Shown here: positions 25,140 to 36,513 of the stretch, piece by piece | Position numbering within the stretch: position 1 is the stretch's first letter | Layout: every line of letters starts with the position of its first letter | Assembly (NCBI GenBank): GCA_018343915.1 | Contig: JABRWF010000005.1 | Coordinates: 3,135,001-3,199,000 of the forward strand | Direction of reading: 5' to 3' | Length of the DNA stretch: 64,000 bases | From: Agroathelia rolfsii | Lineage: Eukaryota > Basidiomycota > Agaricomycetes > Amylocorticiales > Amylocorticiaceae | The notes under the pieces: generated by a model | The model's database searches: none | Told to the model about the DNA's origin: nothing | Seen by the model: the letters and a program-made list of their open reading frames with translations, nothing else | Program-made: the position numbers and the translations under genes

Positions 25140-28100
25140 ATGTTCAACTCGCCCCGCTCAGCAGGGAACCAACCACAGCGATACACCAGCACAACCTCAA
25201 ACGGCTTCGGCGCCAGCTTCGTCGACGACAACCACCTCGTCGACCCGCTCGCAGCATCTGTCTACGACGGCGCCGGGCTCGACCCATGGAGCGCGGCCCC
25301 GACGCCGCCTAGTTTGCCACCTGTGTTGTCGTCGTCCGGTACGGTGGGGATACCATCCGGGTCAACGCTTGCCTTTGGGTCTGTCTTGGGTGAGTTAGTC
25401 TGGGATTTTTTGGCTGAGCGTCGACGATATAACGCCTCTCAATGGATGTATGTGTATGCGAAATCAATACTGATCGTGATAATGCTTGTCCTCGTTCAAT
25501 AATGATGCAGCGGATGCGACGGTCCCGCCTATATATGACAAGGCGTTCAGTGTCGTTGATGCGTCGGGCACGGGAGAGACGTCTGTCAACTCGCTCTCGC
25601 GTGTGTTGGCGACCTCTGGGTTGTCTGCGTTTACGGTCGATAGGGTATGTGATATCTCGTGTATCTCTCTCGCTATCAAATGGATAGTGTCTACGGATGA
25701 TTGGATTAATATATGCTCGATAGATCGTGAACCTAGTCAGCACCCGCCCTCGCGTGTCCAGAATCGAGTTCTTCACCGCCATGGCGCTCGCTGCGCTAGC
25801 CCAGAGCGGATCAGGTGAACATCACCCCCTAGTCTGTATATGATCCTGTGTATCTCATATGCCCTTTTTCCTTCTCTTATCAAAGAACCAAGCATCGAAG
25901 AAGTCGCCTCCCTTGCTTCGCAAAACGCCCTGCCCGAACCAACCCTTGATTTGGCCGCCGTCGAAAAAGGTTCGGCAATGTCCCCCTTCAGTCCCAACCC
26001 TTACGCAGCAAAGAAAGACCTCGATTTTGGCGCTGGCGTTGGCGCGCCCTCTCGTTCGTCTTCGGGGTATCCGGACGACCCATGGAACACGGCACGGTTC
26101 ACCTCTACGCCTTCTGGTAGTGGTGCTGCTGGTGCTGGTGCTGCTGCTGCTACTACATCCACCGCCACGGGTGCAGGTGGGAGCACCAACGGCGTTCCCT
26201 CCAGTCTAGCGGGGACAGGTCTCCCTAGCGATTGGTGGAAGAAGCAAGAGACAGCGACGGTCAGCATACTCGGCCAGCAAGGATTCATTTTGAATCGGTA
26301 TACAGTTTATAATGTCACTACATCGGTATGTATATCTTACTTTCGTCTTTTTTTTTTTTTATCCTTATGTTAAGTTTCTGATCTTCTTTGTTTCTATAGA
26401 GAGGAGCCCCCATACAGCGCAGATACTCTGAATTTGTGTTCCTTTGGGATGTGCTGGTGCGACGGTATCCATTCCGGCTATTGCCTGCGCTACCGCCCAA
26501 GCGTGTCGGACGTCAGTTGCTACTTTTTTTGTTTTTTCTGATGACTTACACACTCTTATTGGCTGACGCGTTTGCAATTTTTCCTCTACAGCTGACGAAG
26601 GCTTCATAGAACAAAGAAGGTAGTGTCATCGACGTCATTATGATACTGCAAATCGCGTTTGCGTCATATATACACACGCTGATCTATTCTGCCGTTCATT
26701 TTTAGACGTGGGCTAGCACGTTTCTTGACATTTGTGATGTAAGTCTTCTCCCTTCTTCCCCTATGAAAGTGTCCTCGTGTATGTGACGTGTTACCCATGC
26801 GTTTATTTCTTCTCCTGGCAGTAACCATCCAGTGATCAAGGATGACGGACTGCTGCGCGTGTTCCTTACTGAGCCTTCGTTTGAGGTATGGCGAAAGAAC
26901 GCTTCGATATCACTCGACGAAGAGTCTGTGAGTAAGCGGATAGATATGGTAGAAGAGATGACGATACCAAGCGATTTGGATGATAAACTCGCGTATGTTT
27001 TTCATATATGTACTCTTACTTGCCATGCTGATGATCTGAACTGCGAAATCAAACTACCAGTGTGGTTCGGGGCAAAATTAGTCCCATGATCGAGCAATGG
27101 CAGCGGATCTGCATTCTCGCGGAACGCATCATAAAGAGACGTGAGGGGGCAGCGGTACGGATCCCATCCGCCTTGAAGCGCACTTACCTTCCGGCTCATT
27201 TTACCTTGCCATTTTCGAACTCTTCTTCCTCCGCCTCCCTCTCCTCTCCTTCTTCGTCTTCGTCGTCTAATCCACGGCTACATCCGACGAACGATGTCAT
27301 GTCCTCCGGCGCATCTGTCTTGTCTGCAACGACGATGGCGGGCTCGGTATTTGGTGGTGAATCCGTGATCTTTGGTGGGCAACATGGGCATGGGCATGGA
27401 CATGTACCGGTGGTGTTGGATCAACAGGCTGATCTGGCTCGTTTAACAAATACGATGAAGGTCCTGATGGAGATCAACGAACGTTGCTGGAGGGGGGATA
27501 ATTGTGATTTATGTTCTGGTGTCCGGACAGGGCTAGGTCATACCGCGGAGCATTTGCAGAGGCATTCGGATATGCTGGAGCAGAGGGTGAGTCTTTATTG
27601 ACTGAGTGGTTAGTTGTGCTGTGGTCTGATGCTCCACTTTTTTTCTTCTTTACAGACGCATACTCTTTTGTATGCAACGCTTGAGTCTTTGAAGGTAAGA
27701 AGATGTGGCGCATTCTTCGGATAGCTCTTAAATGATACTTTTTTTTTCTTTAGATGCAACGCGACCTATACATGGCGATGCGAGACCTATTCATCAGACA
27801 TGACAGACTGGCAGTAGACCAAGTCGACAGGCTACGGAAGCGTGTTGATGCCAACTCGATGAAACTCGAGGGTGTTAAGGCTGCCGGCAAGGACGGCTGG
27901 CAAGACGAGGTTGAGCGACTTGTGAATGTCATTGGCAAAGATCAGGCGGCGATCACGACGCAGCTCAATCGGCGGGTGTTTATACGTGCTTGGTGAGTCT
28001 TTCCTTCAATTTCGGTCGCATGCAGTCGAGCTCGTTATGCTCATGGCGATCTATTTAGCTTATGGCATGAGTTGCGCGTTGTTCTGCACAACAGAGAGAA

Positions 28101-28218
28101 TGTATTGTTGACACAGACTATCCAATCGTTTGCCCGTGAGGAACACGACTTTGTGGAGAGTGTGGTGTCGAACTGGGCGTCGCTTGGGGATGTGGTGGAT
28201 GCCATGCCTTATGAGTAA
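25140..28218 (+). CDS. MVP1: Sorting nexin MVP1 (SNX8-like), PX-BAR protein
   Basis: Peripheral endosomal protein that binds PI3P and helps recycle cargo from endosomes; MVP1 is the fungal SNX8. The ATG at 25140 starts a Pro/Ser-rich N-terminus. A divergent EH-like segment follows (IYDKAFSVVDASGTGETSVN, RIEFFTAMALAALAQSG). The PX domain starts at VSILGQQGFILNRYTVYNVTTS, continues with RRYSEFVFLWDVLVRRYPFRLLPALPPK (the RRYSEF phosphoinositide-binding Arg) and reaches RGLARFLTFVINHPVI. The rest is helical BAR-type sequence with an Ala/Ser-rich insert (27210-27400). The last exon ends GDVVDAMPYE before TAA at 28216-28218. About ten introns. It sits directly upstream of a second PX-BAR gene in the same orientation. 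Confidence 0.88.
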
Positions 28219-28549
28219 GGTTCCGTAGTCGTTGTCTTGGTTTTTTTTTTTCTCTCTCTCTCTTCCTCGTTACTAAGTTGATATATCGAACTATGAACTA
28301 TACCCCCTTATGTTATGCGTATGATGATGTTTTATAATCAATATTCTCTCTCTAGAGCTGCGCGAATTAGATGAGACTTGGTATCATAGCATAAGTTATC
28401 TCCAAGCGCGTCATCATTTATCTGCCGTCGGGACAACCGATAGTTGTACTGTACCACTACACTGCCCTCTTGCGATTGTAGGCTCATACCTCAGGCCAGC
28501 TAATTGGCTCCTTTACACATTCAGCTTCAGCGTCTATCTATCTATCATC
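28219..28549. other. Intergenic region MVP1 to VPS5
   Basis: About 330 bases holding the MVP1 3' UTR and the VPS5 promoter. A short TCTA repeat at about 28535-28547 immediately precedes the VPS5 ATG. Nothing else was recognised. Confidence 0.5.
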
Positions 28550-31299
28550 ATGGACGGCTTTGATGACCTATTAGCTCCTACGCAACGCACCCTCGAGACA
28601 AACCCATTCGCTGATCCGTTCGAGAAACGCTCGGGCTCTCCAGACCCTTGGTCAAGCTTCGCCCAGCGCCATAACACTAACAATGTCGACGTCATTCCCG
28701 ACTGGGGCCAGTCTGCTTTTGGTGGTGGTAGTAGCAGCGGATTCGATAACCAAGAGGATCCTTATTCTACATCGTCTGCTGCTGCTGCACCACTTTCTCT
28801 GGAACAGGAGCCTAGTGGCTCAGATGCGACGTTGTATGGTGATGCTGCGAGTACTATAACTACAAGTACTGCTCCTGAGCAAGCCCAAAGCTCCCAGTCG
28901 GCATCGAATGACAATATTAGCTCTTTTGAACCGCCGTTAGCTATCCCTGTAGACGAGGAAGACAGTAGCAATGCCAAGAAACCAGAACCCCCCGCAGTAG
29001 CACCAGCACCAGTAACGGCAGAGGAGACGACTGCGACGTCACCACCGTCCAAACCATCAGCGGGCTTCCGTGAGAGCATCCTGCCCGAAGCAGAGGAGTA
29101 CTCGCAGACGGAGACGATCCGTCCTTCACCACTCGATGAACAACATGCTCACACTCCATTGTTATCGTCGTTAGCCTCGTCCGACCCCAGCCTGCAGCCA
29201 TTCTCCACCTCCACACGCGAACCCGCCATCACCTCCTCCTCGACGGCATATTCATCGCTTTCACCCTCCTCGCCGTCCTCGCCCGTCACCCCTGTACATC
29301 CCCATCTGAATCCGTACGGTAGTCACAGGACGGTGGAGAAACCCGCTTTCGTGTCTCCGCTCGAACAGCCTGACACGTCAACCCCTGCGTTCGAGCGCCG
29401 GTTCGCGAGTCTTGCGCTCGGTGGGGAGTCGATAGGAGGGTGGCAGGCCGATGTGTCGCCGGTAGCTCACAGCAATGCGTGGGGAGGTGACACGAGCGAG
29501 CATTCCAGAGCGGAGAGTCAGGAGGGGGACGGACAGGAGAACGGCGATGATGATCAGAGTTCTTCGGCGCCCAAGGTGACATCTGAGGTGCGTTTCGATG
29601 TTGCTGGGGTTTTTTTTTTTTTATGATGAAATAACAATGTTGCTATTTCTCTCTTCTTTTCTATTTAGGATGTAGATGAGCTGACGACACGGACGTCAGG
29701 GGGTAGTGGTGATCAGCCGACGTTTGTAATTACGGTTGATGATCCTCAGAAGGTTGGGGATCCATTGCGACCATATACGATGTATACAGTACACACGAAG
29801 GTTGTAGACTCATATTGTTAGCCCGTTCCTTTCCCACATACACTGACACAAATCCTTATTATTAACCGCACATAGACGTCATCGTCACTGTTCCAGAAAC
29901 CCGCGTTTTCAGTCCTTAGGAGATACTCAGATTTCTTATGGCTCACTGCAACCCTGTCTGATTCGCATCCTGGTGTAATCATACCACCCGTGCCGTCAAA
30001 GAATCCCTATGGTCTTGGCCGGTTCGAAGAGGCGTTTGTGCAGCAGCGCCGTGCAGGTTTGCAAAAGTGTATTATGAAAATTGCGAATCACCCTATCCTA
30101 GGGAAGGATAAGGATCTGAAGTTGTTCCTGGAAAGCGATCTTTTCTCTCAGGATGTGCGTTCAATTTCTCAATCGCTCCGTCTTCAGGACAAGCAGCCCT
30201 AATTTTATTTTATTTTTTATTTTGCAGATCAAACAGAGAAAGGCCGAGTTAGCCCATGAACGTGGGGGTGGTCTTATTGCATCGCTCGGCCAAGCCGTAG
30301 CTGGTCCGCGTTTCCACGAGACTGATGAGGTGGGGATATATTCTTTTATCATATGCAGTAAAGTCTGGGAATTGCTCAAAACACATCATACTTAGTGGTT
30401 TGATCGTCAAAGTGCCTATCTTGATAGTCTAGAGACTCAGCTGCGCGGCCTTGTCAAGTCCATCGTGGTGGTTGCAAAGCATCGACAAGGTTTTACTTCT
30501 CTCAATATCACGTTTGCGCCATTGAGCACTCATGAATGCTGGCAGAACTATCTACAACCATCGGCGAACTAGCCACTGCTGTTGAAGAACTCGCCTCATC
30601 TGACATTGGGAAAAGTTTGCAACAGTCACTGTCGGGTCTTGCAGAAGTCGAGCGTAAGGCGCATGATATTTATGAGCGGCAGGCGAGCATGGATATTGTC
30701 ACTATCATGGATACAGGTCCGTATCCTCCCCCATTTAAGGCCTGAGTAGTATTGACGAATCTTACTTATATACTGATGATAGTGGATGAATGTTCCCGAT
30801 TGATTAACGCCGTACGACAAGCTTTCACGTCACGGATACGGTCCTTCCAGTTGTGGCAGAATGCAGACTCGGATGCGAGACGTGTAAGGATATCTTATGA
30901 GCGTACTCGGGCCCAGGGCAGTGTTGGCTCGCATGCCGTCCCTCAACTTACAGATGTATATCTCCTCTTTGAACAAATCGATATCTGTGATGATAATTTG
31001 TCTGCCCATATTCATAGGTCGAGCGAAGGGCGCAAGATGCCAAGCGCGAATTTGATAACGCGACACGGTTGGTCAAAAGCGAGGTCGCACGTTTCGATAA
31101 GGAACGAGTGGAAGATTTCAAAAATGCACTGCAAGCCTTCCTTGATGGGATGATAGAGCGACAGAAGGAGGTTAGTTCTCACTGTACATGCGCTTGCACA
31201 TGCCATTAACTCTCTTGCTCGCAGCTTATCCATACATGGGAAGAATTTCAGCAAGTTTTACTGAAGAAGCACGAGCTCGAAAGCAAGACCTCTAGCTGA
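28550..31299 (+). CDS. VPS5: Sorting nexin VPS5/SNX1-2, retromer PX-BAR subunit
   Basis: Membrane-deforming PX-BAR subunit of retromer for endosome-to-Golgi retrieval, partner of Vps17. The ATG at 28550 opens MDGFDDLLAP, then a long Ser/Pro-rich disordered region (about 330 residues). The PX domain runs from ITVDDPQKVGDPLRPYTMYTVHTK through FSVLRRYSDFLWL to GVIIPPVPSKN and RFEEAFVQQRRAGLQ, typical of SNX1/Vps5. Helical BAR sequence follows, including HETDEWFDRQSAYLDSLETQ, TTIGELATAVEELASSD, ARRVRISYERTRAQ and AKREFDNATRLVKSEVARFD. The C-terminus is HTWEEFQQVLLKKHELESK before TGA at 31297-31299. The IPPVPSKN and HETDEWF signatures separate it from MVP1. About seven introns. Confidence 0.92.
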
Positions 31300-31587
31300 T
31301 CAGTAGGTTGGCTATATGCTATATGATTTAGTACATATTAGTAAATACCCTGCAACATTATTCTGGATATATACTTTGTGGTGTGATATCTTTGCAAGTT
31401 TGCCAACTAGTCTAAATTGTTAAGTTCGTCGCCGACGGCTGTTTATATCATGCGCACGCTGAGTCAGACTGCTGACATCAGCAGAAGGGCCATCATTGAA
31501 ATTGAACCGTTTAAAAAGTCTTACGATCTAAATATTGGTTGTAACTTCATTCCATTCGCCTTTTCCTTTCAGCGTGGTCTTGCGGCT

Positions 31588-33595
31588 ATGGCAGGCGCTC
31601 AAACAAATGGCCTTCGGCAGCGAAGTGTTGCTAAGGAGCAGACAGTCACGCTTACAAAGACCTCTGATGAAGGACGCAAACGGGACGAACTTTTGGATAA
31701 ACACGACCGGTAGGTATACGTTGCAGAGAATATGAACGGTAATATTCAGACTGAACGATAACTTATAAGATATGAGTTTGGTGGCCCAGCGGGAGTCACT
31801 GCTATGATGATTGGTTTTCCTATTCTCATGTACTACCTCTGGATATGCTTGTGGTTCAATGACGGAAAACTCGCCTATCCCTCGTCTGTGGAGGACATCC
31901 AGCCCTTCCTACACAGAATGTGGGAACACGTCAGAGTGGTATGTTGAATGATTTATTATTTCTCTCTACGCGTCTATGAACATATTCCACAGGATGCTAG
32001 CCCCAACCTCTACGCGTGGAAGGTCTACACTGGTCTGGTCGTATTCCAACTCTTCCTGGGATACGCTATGCCTGGGTACATGCAAGAGGGTCTTCCCGTT
32101 CCATCGCTGGGTTACAAGACCCTCATGTACAACTGCAATGCTCTCTACTCTCTCTATGCCACCATGATCACCGCCGCTGTCTTGCATTATACGCATATAT
32201 TCCGTCTTACGGAGATTATCGACAACTACGGACATATCATGACCGTCGCCATGATTTACGGCTTTGCCGTTTCGTTTGGCACCTACTTCTGGGCCGTCGC
32301 GACAAACAATACGATCCGCATGTCTGGCAGCTTCATCTATGATGTCTTCATGGGCGCTGCGTTGAACCCTCGTCTGGGCCCCATCGACTTGAAGATGTGG
32401 GCTGAGGTTCGCATTCCATGGGTGATTGTATTTTTCTTGGCTGTGTCTGGTGGATGCAAGCAATATGAGCAATTTGGCTACGTTACGCCGGTTGGTACCC
32501 TTTGATTGTACTCCAGGCACACAACAAAAGCTAATCTGGTATCTGTTCAATAGAACATGGCCTTCATGATTCTGGCCACCTGGCTTTACCTCAACGCATG
32601 GTGAGTGATAAGATTGTTATTTTATAGCCATGAGTGAAGTCTGATTGGTCTTTATAGCGCTAAGGGCGAGGAATGTATCCCTCAGACTTGGGATATGTAT
32701 CATGAAAAGTGGGTGCTAGTATTCTCTCAGACGGCCGTGGTTCTAATATGTTTCCTGCTAGGTGGGGCTTCATGGTTATCTTCTGGAACTTTGCAGGTGT
32801 TCCTTTCGTAAGCAACATATGTTTACTAGTAATGTGTATTTGCTTATCTCTCTTCGACAGACCTATGTTTACTCTGTTGTGTACATGGCATCGCATGACC
32901 CATCCAATTATCAATTTTCGACCCTGACCTACGTTGTCTTGTTTTCGACCCTCCTGACTGCTTACTACATGTTCGTACATATGGTTCATTTAGCTCTATT
33001 TATATTGACGCCAACTGCTCTTCTAGTTGGGACACCGCCATGGCTCAGAAGAGTCGTTTCAAGATGCAATGCCAGGGTATCACCGAATTCCGCAACACTT
33101 TCCCTCAGCTCCCTGGTTCGACTCCCAAGAACCCGACGTACATTCAAACTGCCCATGGGTGCGTAACCGCAGTAGCTCATCTTTTGGCAGTGGTTCCTAA
33201 CCCTTTTCGTTATGCAGAAACCGTCTTTTGACTAGCGGCTGGTGGGCGTGGTCTCGTAAGCCTGTGTGTTTCTTCCACCATTGTTTTCTGTCCCAGCAAA
33301 AGCAAACTAATTCAATTATGCAGAACTACGTCGCGGACTGGGTGATGAGTTTCACATGGGGCGCCGTGGTTGGCTTTGCCACTCCTATCCCCTACTTCTA
33401 CTCAGTGTTCTTTATTACCGTCCTCGTCCACCGTTGCGGACGTGATTTCGAGCGGTAAGACCCATCACGTTTTTTAAGCTCAAATGACTTACCATTTCTT
33501 TCCTCTCGCTTTGTAGATGCTCCATCAAATATGGCAAGGACTGGGAGCGTTATTGCGAAGTCGTCCCTTACAAATTTATCCCTTACGTTTACTAG
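31588..33595 (+). CDS. ERG4: Delta(24(24(1)))-sterol reductase, ERG4
   Basis: Last enzyme of ergosterol synthesis: it reduces the C-24(28) double bond with NADPH in the ER membrane. The ATG at 31588 (MAGAQTNGLRQR) lies just after a likely 5'UTR intron acceptor (tttcag at 31567-31572). Key stretches: YEFGGPAGVTAMMIGFPILM, the ERG4/ERG24 motif near LYDVFMGAALNPRLG (here FIYDVFMGAALNPRLG), [34 protein letters not shown] and HDPSNYQFSTL. The family C-terminus follows (RDFERCSIKYGKDWERYC, then PYKFIPYVY) before TAG at 33593-33595. The CAKGEE/TWDMxxEKxG block identifies ERG4 rather than ERG24 or DHCR7-like reductases. About nine introns. Length is normal. Confidence 0.94.
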
Positions 33596-34062
33596 TAATT
33601 CTGTGGTAGACTTAGTTTCTTGATATAAACCACTAATACATTCATAATGTCTCAATTCAATTTACAACAATATTCAAGAGATGTGTCAAACTATTAGACA
33701 TAAGGATGATGGTTTAGTGGAAGCTAAACACCCCTCAGTTGGTATTGTTACCTAGTTCTTTCGTTTTAAAGTTCACATTTGCCCCTCATGTACTACTTGT
33801 CACACGTTAATAGTGGTAACATAAGACCATAAGGCCTGATACTGCCACTATAAATAAATGGATATAAAAAAAAAGTTCACATAAAATATATATATATATA
33901 TATATAAAAGGACAGCAGCAGGATTGCTTTATGGCGTCTTTAGAGGCAAGTTCTTCTTATTGTCGCTTGATGTCCACAATCTGAAGATGAGGCCGCGATC
34001 CCACGTATATTACATGTATATAAACAATAGTCGACGTTGCGGCACTGGTGAGCATATGCAGC
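33596..34062. other. Convergent intergenic region with TA microsatellite
   Basis: This region lies between the ERG4 stop and the stop of the first tandem paralog. It is AT-rich, with an A9 run and a (TA)n tract at 33886-33906. No ORF was recognised. Confidence 0.5.
33886..33906. repeat. (TA)n dinucleotide repeat
   Basis: About ten TA units in the 3' intergenic DNA between converging genes. Confidence 0.85.
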
Positions 34063-35184
34063 TCACACTGCCCATGTAACAACAATGCTAACATATTGTC
34101 CAAGATTTAGCCATTCTCGTTGTTTTGCTTTGGCCCAAAGAGCAATGGTATCTCCAACTTTCAGGTCTCGCACGAACTTCGCAGCCGCGGTGGCTGTTTC
34201 GCTTCCACTGTTTTGACTTTTACTGACTTCTGATTTTGTGTCTGACTGTACGTTGAGATTATCTAGATAATGCCAAACGATCCGATGCTGTTGTAAAGCC
34301 CCATTTGTTATGAAATCATGGTTATGACCGAGATCTGTAACCATGTTGGTGTCTACCAATACGTGAGGCTGATAACTTGGGGAAGCAAACGTAACATCAG
34401 TCCATTTAAAACCATTGGGTGGGATATCATTTTCCGATTCGACTTCAATCCGCAGAAAAGACCAGTCTGGTTGTCGAAGTAGTGTATGTTCAATATGAGC
34501 CTCGAACCAACTTGGGGAGCTGCTCCAGCTTAGATGCCATCCTTGATCATAGCTTAATATGCGGAATTCCACCTTACGGAATGGGTTTTGGCTTCGATAA
34601 GGAGCCCATGAGCAGGCAGATCCATAGATTTGACAGCTGCCGTCGGAGTTGCTTTCATGGCACAAACCAAGCGGCATTGTACGTAGTACCATGACATCCC
34701 CCGAGTCATTTGGAGTGGATTCTATGGCCTGTGTAGGATCGTCCAATGTGAAGGTTTCATTAGCCCAGTACGTTGCGTAATCAAGGATGATGTTGATTAT
34801 TTCGGATGGCAAATGCGCATACAGGACGAAGTATGCTCGGACCCGTAGGACATCGGACAGGCTAGCAACATAGCCGTGGCTGTCACTCTTCCAATATACC
34901 ATGCGAGTATCAGAAGTCGTGTTCCTTGTATCAGATTTAATATTAGAGAGCCATGGATTCTGATACAACGGTGTAGTAGTAAGCATATTAGCAACATGAC
35001 CATGGCTGTCGTCCTCCTGGCGTGCGATTTCAGTGCTGGTGCCCGTACCCGTATCCTCTATAATGGGCATAATACTGATAGACCATGGATCATAATGCGG
35101 ATAGTACGGATTATAGTGCGATGGCGTAGGCTTGTATCGAAGGAGTAGTCTCTTGATTAATCCACTAAACCTACGAAGCTTCAT
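34063..35184 (-). CDS. Uncharacterised fungal protein, tandem paralog A
   Basis: Single-exon gene of 373 codons; the ATG is at 35182-35184. Function unknown. After a basic, Tyr/Pro-rich N-terminus it shares a full-length pattern with the gene at 36514-37497. Shared elements: an F-box-like helix (LPSEIINIILDYATYWANETFT), VMVLRTMPLGL, WAPYRSQNPFRKVEF, SYDQGWHLSW, WFEAHIEHTLLRQPDWSFLRI, QHRIVWHYLDNLNVQ, and a C-terminal module FVRDLKVGDTIALWAKAKQREW ending SIVVTWAV. The C-terminal module resembles a domain common at the end of uncharacterised fungal proteins. This is family recall, not a search. No signal peptide or membrane segment. The LPxEIIxxI helix may be a degenerate F-box. Confidence 0.75.
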   Translation of the reverse strand: MKLRRFSGLIKRLLLRYKPTPSHYNPYYPHYDPWSISIMPIIEDTGTGTSTEIARQEDDSHGHVANMLTTTPLYQNPWLSNIKSDTRNTTSDTRMVYWKSDSHGYVASLSDVLRVRAYFVLYAHLPSEIINIILDYATYWANETFTLDDPTQAIESTPNDSGDVMVLRTMPLGLCHESNSDGSCQIYGSACSWAPYRSQNPFRKVEFRILSYDQGWHLSWSSSPSWFEAHIEHTLLRQPDWSFLRIEVESENDIPPNGFKWTDVTFASPSYQPHVLVDTNMVTDLGHNHDFITNGALQQHRIVWHYLDNLNVQSDTKSEVSKSQNSGSETATAAAKFVRDLKVGDTIALWAKAKQREWLNLGQYVSIVVTWAV

Positions 35185-35287
35185 GTGGCCTTATTATCCT
35201 AAAATGGGGGGAATAGTGAAGCAAACGACGAGTGGAAAGGAAGTATGTGAGCGTGTATAAGAGGTGCTATAACTCGAGCGCTGCGGT

Positions 35288-35296
35288 CTTTATATA
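35288..35296 (-). promoter_or_regulatory. TATA-like element of tandem paralog A
   Basis: The minus strand reads TATATAAAG about 105 bases upstream of the ATG at 35184. Motif and spacing only. Confidence 0.4.
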
Positions 35297-35952
35297 TGGG
35301 AACAAATGGCGTAGATTTGCAGATGAACACGAGGAAACCTGCAGCCTCCGAGCATTGAATGAAGACATGTATTGCATGATATGAGTGATCAGGTCGATCA
35401 CACAACCCCTGCACTGCCGAAAAACTAGCGCCCTGACATCTTATTTACAGCTGGACTGGGCGCTACAAAGATGACCTTTATCAAATGGACATCCAGTATT
35501 GATCCTTTGAGTCCGAATTTAGGTGCATCTCGTGTTGAACTCGTGGTCGAACAATACATAGATACCACCTGGCGGAGTCGCAACTCATGCAACGAACAGG
35601 CTTGTAAATTGTAAACATCGATAGTAAAGGTGGTGCTGGCTTGACTTCAGGCTAGTAATAAGGGCTGGAAGGGGGCGAATGCCTGGTCAACACTGTGTAA
35701 AGATACGGTAAAACACACTTACTAATGTTATGCGAGGAGTTTGAATCGTTCGGTCAAGAGCCTTCTTATGTCTGATATGCGGCACTACGAGATCGTAGCG
35801 TGCGACCATGAACCGGCTAATGTCGATGCTTGCATTGTTGCCAGATTCAAGCGCCTAGAAATCAAGAGGGCTAGGTTGGCTATAAGCAAGGACTAGTAAT
35901 ATGAAAGATATGGTGTGAGTGCATTTGCATGTATCATAATACGCAACATGCA

Positions 35953-35968
35953 ATGCATGCATGCATGC
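35953..35968. repeat. (ATGC)4 palindromic repeat
   Basis: Sixteen bases of perfect ATGC repeat, self-complementary, preceded by related acatgcaatgc. Confidence 0.8.
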
Positions 35969-36513
35969 TTTAATCGGCACAAGGAAGCCTGGCCAAAGTG
36001 GTGGCTGTTTTGGTAGCAGCCTTACTACTAGTAGCGCTCAGGCCTCAGGCGATAGGTACAATATTAGTAAGGACCCAGAACTATTGCTTCGCGCACCATA
36101 AGAGTGATAATTATTAGGTGTGTGGGATTATGGATGGAACCTGACTGCAACTGATAAGTTTCAAAAGTTCAAACTTTTCTAAATTCCTGCCGGTGGCGAA
36201 GTTGCAAACTAACGGTGTTGGTCACCGTATCTATGCTGGCCATGCTGGACAACCGTGACGTAGTAGCAACGATTACATATGATATGTTATATTAATATTG
36301 CAAATGGGGTAAAGATAAATTGCGGAACGAGAACAAGGTACAGTTGCTACAGCACAAGTCCGTAATAGTAAGTATAGACCAATTTCTCTTTATCCCATGA
36401 AAAAAAAATGTCACATAGTCGAATCCCGATTTTAACTGCAATGAATATAATAAACGCGATATTGCCATCTGCTACTAAAAGTAGATGGAGGAGACAGCAC
36501 TAATCCTGCTAAG

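Larger units (their letters stand above)
35185..36513. other. Intergenic region between the tandem paralogs
   Basis: About 1.3 kb containing the promoter of paralog A and the 3' region of paralog B. It holds a palindromic (ATGC)4 tract at 35953-35968. Two frames near 35200-35414 are short and featureless. No relic of a third paralog was recognised. Confidence 0.45.

Noticed and set aside
31966..32550. 194-codon minus-strand frame
   Set aside because: Lies fully antisense to conserved ERG4 exons.
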